NCBI RefSeq assembly: GCF_026107645.2
Contig: NZ_JAPCHV010000011.1
Coordinates: 62,001-126,000, forward strand
Direction of reading: 5' to 3'
Source of the DNA: Flavobacterium sp. MFBS3-15
GTDB taxonomy: Bacteria; Bacteroidota; Bacteroidia; Flavobacteriales; Flavobacteriaceae
DNA: 64,000 bases
This document shows, in pieces, positions 59,571 to 64,000 of the stretch; position 1 is the first letter of the stretch, and each line of letters starts with the position of its first letter. The notes beneath the pieces were generated by a model that was given only the letters and a program-made list of their open reading frames with translations, was not told the DNA's origin and searched no databases. The position numbers were made by a program, and so were the translations under genes.

Positions 59571-60688
59571 TGTTATTATCAAACTATATATCACAAATAC
59601 CCGGATACCATACAAACCGTAAATTGATTGTGATTGAGTCAGATGACTGGGGAAGTATCCGTACTTCATCAAAAGATAATATGGACAAACTAGGAAGCAG
59701 GTTTACCCATTTCTGTAAAGATCCCTATTTTTATTATGACAGGCTCGAGAATGTTTCTGATCTTGAATCACTTTACGAGGTACTCGCATCTGTAAAAGAC
59801 AGCAATGGCCGTCCAGCGATTTTAACTGCAAATACAATTGTTGCCAATCCGAATTTTGAAGCAATACAAAAAAGTGCTTATTCAGACTACAGTTACGAGT
59901 TATTTACCGACACATTGAAAAAACGGGATGGTAACCTGCACGTATTTGACACAATAAAAGAAGGGATGGCAGCAAAAGTTTATCGGCCGCAGCTACATGG
60001 ACGGGAGCATTTAAACGTTAATCAGTGGTTAAAAGGACTAAATGAAGGCCACACCGAACTTTTGGCGGCATTTGAGCATCACATGTTTGGCGTTCCGTTA
60101 AATCAGCGGATAAATATGCGAAGAAATGTCATGGCTGCGCTTGACTTTAATGATAATCATGAAATAAATTTACACAGGGATATACTTTTTGCAGCTCAAA
60201 ATCATTTTGAGGAATTATTTGGTTTCCGGTCTATTACATTCATTGCGCCAAGCTACATTTGGCATCCGACCCATGAGCAATTTTTGCAGGACATGGGAAT
60301 ATTAGGGATACAAGGCCTGCCATATCAATATATCCCTAATCCGGGTGGCACCTGGTACAAGAAGAAATTTCGCTACACGAAACGTGAAAAAGATAATCCC
60401 GTGGCATTGGTACGAAATGCATTCTTTGAGCCGTCTCTTGATGATACGGGAAAAGATACCGTCGCGGAATGCCTCAGAAGGATATCAATAGCGTTTACAA
60501 TGAAAAAGCCAGCCATAATTGGGAGCCACCGGCTAAACTATATTGGGAGCCTCTCTGAAAAAAACAGGGAACATACCTTAACTTTGCTTCGTCAATTATT
60601 AAAAGAAATAGTTACAAGGTGGCCATCTGTTGAATTTGTTAGTTCCGACGAACTCACCAGACTTATAAAATATAAGATTCAATTTTAA
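59570..60688 (+). CDS. CE4-like polysaccharide (de)acetylase, paralogue 2
   Basis: A 372-residue paralogue of the protein at 57893-59005: LIVIESDDWGSIRTSS, TIVANPNFEAIQKSAYSDY, QLHGREHLNVNQWLKGL, FIAPSYIWHPTHEQFL, RNAFFEPSLDDTG, GSHRLNYIGSLSEKNRE and TRWPSVEFVSSDEL. The Asp pair, H-x3-H and final His are all kept. The middle third differs more, as expected for a change of substrate. It starts in the stop codon of the acyltransferase gene. Confidence 0.65.
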   Translation: MLLSNYISQIPGYHTNRKLIVIESDDWGSIRTSSKDNMDKLGSRFTHFCKDPYFYYDRLENVSDLESLYEVLASVKDSNGRPAILTANTIVANPNFEAIQKSAYSDYSYELFTDTLKKRDGNLHVFDTIKEGMAAKVYRPQLHGREHLNVNQWLKGLNEGHTELLAAFEHHMFGVPLNQRINMRRNVMAALDFNDNHEINLHRDILFAAQNHFEELFGFRSITFIAPSYIWHPTHEQFLQDMGILGIQGLPYQYIPNPGGTWYKKKFRYTKREKDNPVALVRNAFFEPSLDDTGKDTVAECLRRISIAFTMKKPAIIGSHRLNYIGSLSEKNREHTLTLLRQLLKEIVTRWPSVEFVSSDELTRLIKYKIQF

Positions 60689-60699
60689 ATTACAATAGG

Positions 60700-61530
60700 A
60701 TGAACACTCCAAATTTTTTAATAGTAGTATCTCAAAAAGCCGGTACAACATCTTTGCATGATATACTACGTATGCACCCTGAAGCGAATATGTCTGAAGT
60801 TAAAGAAATAAATTTTTTTACTTTGGAGCAAAAATATTCGAAAGGGCTGGAATATTATCGTCACTATTTTAAGCCTCAATCGGAGGATCAGAAGGTTACT
60901 GGAGAATCTAGCCCAGGATATATATGCCATCCGGGTGTGGCGCAAAAAATTAGACAAGACTTGGGGCCTATCAAAATTGTGATTATATTAAGAGACCCCA
61001 TCAAGAGAGCGCTTTCCCAATATTGGGATAATAGAAGGCACTTGAGCGAAGCCTTGGAATTTGAAGAAGTGGTTGATAAGTATATGGACGACACCTATCT
61101 GCCCGAAAGGCTTGGTTATATTAGTCGGGGTGTATATGTAAAATATATTATGCAATACGAAGCTCTTTTCGGTAGGGAAAATTTGCATATAATGATACTG
61201 GAAGACCTCATTGCAAATCAAGAGGAAGAGCTAAGAAATCTATATAGATTTTTGAGCATTAATGAGACACTTGGGTTGCGGTTACTTCCGAAGGCTTCAA
61301 ACAGTTCTATGATATGGACAAACCCATTATATAGCCTGATGTTCAAAAACCCACATTATACTAAATATTTGCCTAAGAGGCTGAGGCGGTTTTTCTTTTT
61401 TGGCAAGGCAATAAACTATAAATACCAGTTGCCTAAAGAGAGTGTGATAAAAAAACTAACTGATTTTTATTCTCCGTGGAATAAAAAACTTGAGCAATAT
61501 TTAAACAGGAGCCTGGACTCATGGCTATAA
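60700..61530 (+). CDS. sulfotransferase 3 (Sulfotransfer_1 type)
   Basis: A 276-residue sulfotransferase of the heparan-sulfate type: LIVVSQKAGTTSLHDILRMH (5-prime-phosphosulfate loop, about 6-25, with Ser where Gly is common), VKEINFFTLEQKYSKG (the catalytic-type KE and F-F segment), TGESSPGYICHPGVAQKI, and VIILRDPIKRALSQYWDNRR (3-prime-phosphate motif). All parts needed for PAPS binding are present. It starts 11 bases after paralogue 2 of the CE4-like pair. Confidence 0.92.
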   Translation: MNTPNFLIVVSQKAGTTSLHDILRMHPEANMSEVKEINFFTLEQKYSKGLEYYRHYFKPQSEDQKVTGESSPGYICHPGVAQKIRQDLGPIKIVIILRDPIKRALSQYWDNRRHLSEALEFEEVVDKYMDDTYLPERLGYISRGVYVKYIMQYEALFGRENLHIMILEDLIANQEEELRNLYRFLSINETLGLRLLPKASNSSMIWTNPLYSLMFKNPHYTKYLPKRLRRFFFFGKAINYKYQLPKESVIKKLTDFYSPWNKKLEQYLNRSLDSWL

Positions 61531-61534
61531 AAAA

Positions 61535-62527
61535 ATGGATAAGAAAAAGAGTGTTACTTTTCCTCACCCTCCTGGATTAGGCGGGCCGGGTAGTTTTCAA
61601 ATACGATTTGAAAAAGCTATAAAAGAAAAAGGTTATAGTGTTTCCTATGCAAAAGATAAAAGCAAGCCCGATGTGATTTTTATCGTTGGTGGTACAAAAA
61701 AACTGTTTTGGTTGCTACGCAAAAAACTTAAGGGTGTTCCTATAATTTACAGACTTGACGGAATCAATTGGCTACACAGGAAAAAGAAGTTCAATCTGCG
61801 GAGCTTTTTAGTAAATGAATTTAGGAATTTTCTTAGTAAGTTTATTCATGCTTTTTTAGCTGATTATATTATTTATCAAAGTGAATTTGTACGCAATTGG
61901 TGGGACAAATCTGGATACAGGCGACATAAAAATTATACAATAATTCATAATGGAGTAGATCTTGAGGAATTTAAACAGGAAATACCTGATTATGCTAATA
62001 GGAGATTGGTTATATTGGAAGGAACTATAGACTATACGCCATATGCTGTGAGATTATTGAATGAGTTGGCCGAAAAGCTTCCTGATGAAGTTGTTATAGA
62101 TCTGTATGGAAGTTTTGAAGACAAGTCAAATAGATCTAAAATTGATTCCAGGATAAATTATCACGGTCCTATACCTAGGCAGGATGTTTCTAAGGTGTTA
62201 AGCAATTGTGTTTACTTATCGTTGGATATTAATCCGGCATGTCCAAATACTGTTTCCGAGGCATTGGCGAGTGGCACACCTGTTGCGGCTTATGATACAG
62301 GAGCATTGATCGAACTTGTAGATACAACTTCAGGAATGGTAATTCCTTACGGAAGTAATCCATGGAAATTAGGTTATCCCAATCCGGACCATATGGTAAA
62401 TGCTATATTGCATATATATGAGGACTGGCATCTATATTCACAAGGCGCACGCCAAAGAGCGGAGAAACACTTTGACATAAAGGATATGACGGAAAAATAC
62501 CAGTCTATATTAGATAAATTTTTATAA
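61535..62527 (+). CDS. glycosyltransferase family 4
   Basis: A 330-residue GT-B enzyme, short in its N-terminal half: FPHPPGLGGPGSFQIRFEKA (glycine loop), IIYRLDGINWLHRKKK, IIHNGVDLEEFKQE, and C-terminal NYHGPIPRQDVSKVLSNC with CPNTVSEALASGTPVAAYD (E-x7-type donor site). A 159-base gap follows, holding a 15-base tandem duplication, so the next gene may not be tightly coupled. Confidence 0.88.
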   Translation: MDKKKSVTFPHPPGLGGPGSFQIRFEKAIKEKGYSVSYAKDKSKPDVIFIVGGTKKLFWLLRKKLKGVPIIYRLDGINWLHRKKKFNLRSFLVNEFRNFLSKFIHAFLADYIIYQSEFVRNWWDKSGYRRHKNYTIIHNGVDLEEFKQEIPDYANRRLVILEGTIDYTPYAVRLLNELAEKLPDEVVIDLYGSFEDKSNRSKIDSRINYHGPIPRQDVSKVLSNCVYLSLDINPACPNTVSEALASGTPVAAYDTGALIELVDTTSGMVIPYGSNPWKLGYPNPDHMVNAILHIYEDWHLYSQGARQRAEKHFDIKDMTEKYQSILDKFL

Positions 62528-62602
62528 AGGTCGTTTTTGGATTAAAAATATCGATTTGATGATGAAATCTTACAATAGTTTAACTCGCCTGTGAGCTGTC
62601 TT

Positions 62603-62632
62603 TAAGACAAAACCAGATAAGACAAAACCAGA
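62603..62632. repeat. 15-base tandem duplication
   Basis: taagacaaaaccaga occurs twice in direct succession (62603-62617, 62618-62632) in the 159-base gap between two glycosyltransferase genes. No promoter or terminator is clear in the gap. Confidence 0.8.
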
Positions 62633-62686
62633 AACTGGTAAAGCAGGACCTCTATTAAATCGGAAATCAAACTAAAGAATTAATTA

Positions 62687-63796
62687 ATGAATGATGCACG
62701 TGTTTGTTTTATACTAAATTACGCCCCTCATTATCGGGAAGAAATTTTCCAAAAACTTATACAGGAACTTCCGTCGGATATATTTACAGGAAGCTACGTA
62801 AAGGGAAACATAAAAAAAATAAATCCGGATAAATTAGGTGCTTTGCATAGCGAATTGTACTCTTCATGGTTTGGCCCGTTTTATTGGATTAATGGTGAAG
62901 TAAAACTTCTGTTTAAAAAAAGATATAAGAAATATATCCTAACAGGACAACCAACTTGCTTGTCAGATTTAGCATTCATTTTATGTTGTAAATTTACGTC
63001 AAAAGAGGTATATTTTTGGAACCATGGGGCGTATGGAAATGAAAGCGTCGGAAGAAAATTTTTTAACAGGTTGATTTTTTCATTATACGACGGTTGTTTT
63101 CTATATTCTGATGGGGCGGCTAACATACTAATGCGTGAATACAAAGTCCCAGTTAAGAAAATTAATGTAATATACAATTCACTTGATTATTCAAAACAAC
63201 TGGTCTTTCGTCAAGGTTTAGCAATTAATGGCAATTCTTCTGAAAGATTCATTTTTTTTAAAGATCAGAGTTTACCAACATTGCTTTTTATCGGCAGGCT
63301 CGCAAAAATTAAAAGACTTGATTTGCTTATCGATGCGCACAACCTTTTACTGGATAAAGGGTTTTTCTGTAACCTCTTAATAATTGGTGATGGTGAAGAG
63401 CGGGATGTGCTCGAAGGTCAGGTGCGTTATCCAGATAATACCTTTTTTTTTGGATCAAGTTATGATGAGCAAGTTAATGCCAAAATGATTGCCAATTCAG
63501 ATCTTTGTGTTTCTCCAGGGAATGTAGGGCTTACAGCAATACATTCGTTAATGTACGGTACTCCTGTATGTACTCACGATAATTTCTTTGAGCAGATGCC
63601 TGAACATGAAGTTATAGAAGAAGGAAAGACTGGATTATATTTTTCTAAGGAAAAAAACAATTTGGCCGACAGGATTCAAGATTGGTTTTCATTAGGGAAA
63701 AATCGCGAGGAAACGAGAAAGGATTGTTATCATGTTATTGATGCAAAATATAATCCTGATTATCAGTTGAAAATTTTTAAGGCAGCACTTAAATGA
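62687..63796 (+). CDS. glycosyltransferase family 4-like
   Basis: A 369-residue GT-B enzyme: N-terminal FILNYAPHYREEIFQKLI, then YFWNHGAYGNES, VIYNSLDYSKQL, LLFIGRLAKIKRLDLLIDAH, LLIIGDGEERDVLEGQV and SPGNVGLTAIHSLMYGTPV. The last segment replaces the usual E-x7-E with GLTAIHS, a variant seen in some GT4 members. It overlaps the next gene by 4 bases (ATGA). Confidence 0.85.
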   Translation: MNDARVCFILNYAPHYREEIFQKLIQELPSDIFTGSYVKGNIKKINPDKLGALHSELYSSWFGPFYWINGEVKLLFKKRYKKYILTGQPTCLSDLAFILCCKFTSKEVYFWNHGAYGNESVGRKFFNRLIFSLYDGCFLYSDGAANILMREYKVPVKKINVIYNSLDYSKQLVFRQGLAINGNSSERFIFFKDQSLPTLLFIGRLAKIKRLDLLIDAHNLLLDKGFFCNLLIIGDGEERDVLEGQVRYPDNTFFFGSSYDEQVNAKMIANSDLCVSPGNVGLTAIHSLMYGTPVCTHDNFFEQMPEHEVIEEGKTGLYFSKEKNNLADRIQDWFSLGKNREETRKDCYHVIDAKYNPDYQLKIFKAALK

Positions 63797-64000
63797 GGAT
63801 TCTTCAGATAAATACAATAGTCAATTCTGGAAGTACTGGTCGTATTGCCGAAGATATAGGAAAGGTAGCGATGGCAGAAGGTCACGAAAGTTATATTGCA
63901 TATGGCCGGGGTGACAGGCCAAGTGCTTCTGAACTTATCAAGATAGGCACTGATCTCGATGTTTATGGCCATGTTGCTCTTACCCTGCTTTTAGACAAGC
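63793..64000 (+). CDS. glycosyltransferase family 4, N-terminal part (runs off the window)
   Basis: The frame opens at ATG 63793 (overlapping the previous stop) and stays open to base 64000. The 69 visible residues start MRILQINTIVNSGSTGRIAE and continue with AMAEGHESYIAYGRGDRPS, the usual N-terminus of WcaC/colanic-type GT4 enzymes with a G-S-T-G-R donor loop. The catalytic C-terminal half lies outside the window. Confidence 0.8.
   Translation, partial: MRILQINTIVNSGSTGRIAEDIGKVAMAEGHESYIAYGRGDRPSASELIKIGTDLDVYGHVALTLLLDK

Overview
The window looks like a chromosomal segment of a flavobacterium (Bacteroidota, Flavobacteriaceae). The reasons are Bacteroidota-type promoters (TTG, about 19 bases, TAnnTTTG), lipoproteins with CSDD/CSSDD after the signal peptide, large outer-membrane beta-barrel proteins with a carboxypeptidase-regulatory-like N-terminus, DUF4230, GSCFA, DUF5686, KTSC, GxxExxY and UpxY proteins, and a helical-kinase repertoire of TPR sensor kinases paired with LuxR-type regulators. 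No plasmid, phage, insertion sequence or CRISPR array is visible. Identifications rest on reading protein motifs; no database search was possible.

Layout. 1-1212: end of an aromatic amino acid hydroxylase. 1329-1943: a DUF4230 protein between two copies of a dispersed repeat. 2142-9236 (minus strand): two copies of a lipoprotein / TPR sensor kinase / LuxR regulator module. 9333-12936 (minus): three more lipoproteins and a GSCFA protein. 13245-15872: alaS. 15950-16369: a GxxExxY (PD-(D/E)XK-like) gene exactly bounded by inverted repeats. 16511-22361 (plus): M23 peptidase, MerR regulator, LemA and five TPM-domain proteins in a row. 22441-30792: a DUF5686 outer-membrane protein and two paralogous outer-membrane barrel proteins. 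30946-40802: mixed housekeeping genes (der, era, initiator tRNA, recR) with small accessory genes, repeats and a sodium:solute symporter.

41119-64000 (plus strand, open at the right edge) is a surface-polysaccharide locus. Its first part makes acidic nucleotide sugars (TviC/TviB-like pair for UDP-GalNAcA, a eukaryote-type UDP-glucose dehydrogenase and a UDP-glucuronate epimerase) and includes an UpxY-type antiterminator. A second block with its own promoter, cysQ-DUF2061-cysC-cysD-cysN, makes PAPS and recycles PAP. The distal, visibly AT-richer block holds a Wzx-type flippase, an EpsG/Wzy-like polymerase, five glycosyltransferases, two hexapeptide acyltransferases, three different sulfotransferases and two paralogous CE4-like (de)acetylases. 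No sulfate-reducing gene is present, so the simplest reading is dedicated PAPS supply for a sulfated, uronic-acid-rich exopolysaccharide or capsule.

The most unexpected regulatory signal is a composite operator-promoter found four times with identical geometry (an 18-base dyad ATAnn-N8-nnTAT whose last T starts a TTG -33 element, then exactly 20 bases, then nnnnTTTG or TTTA). It lies in front of three lipoprotein genes, two of which head the sensor-kinase modules, and in front of a distant secreted-protein gene at 30946. It is a candidate regulon of the local LuxR-type regulators.
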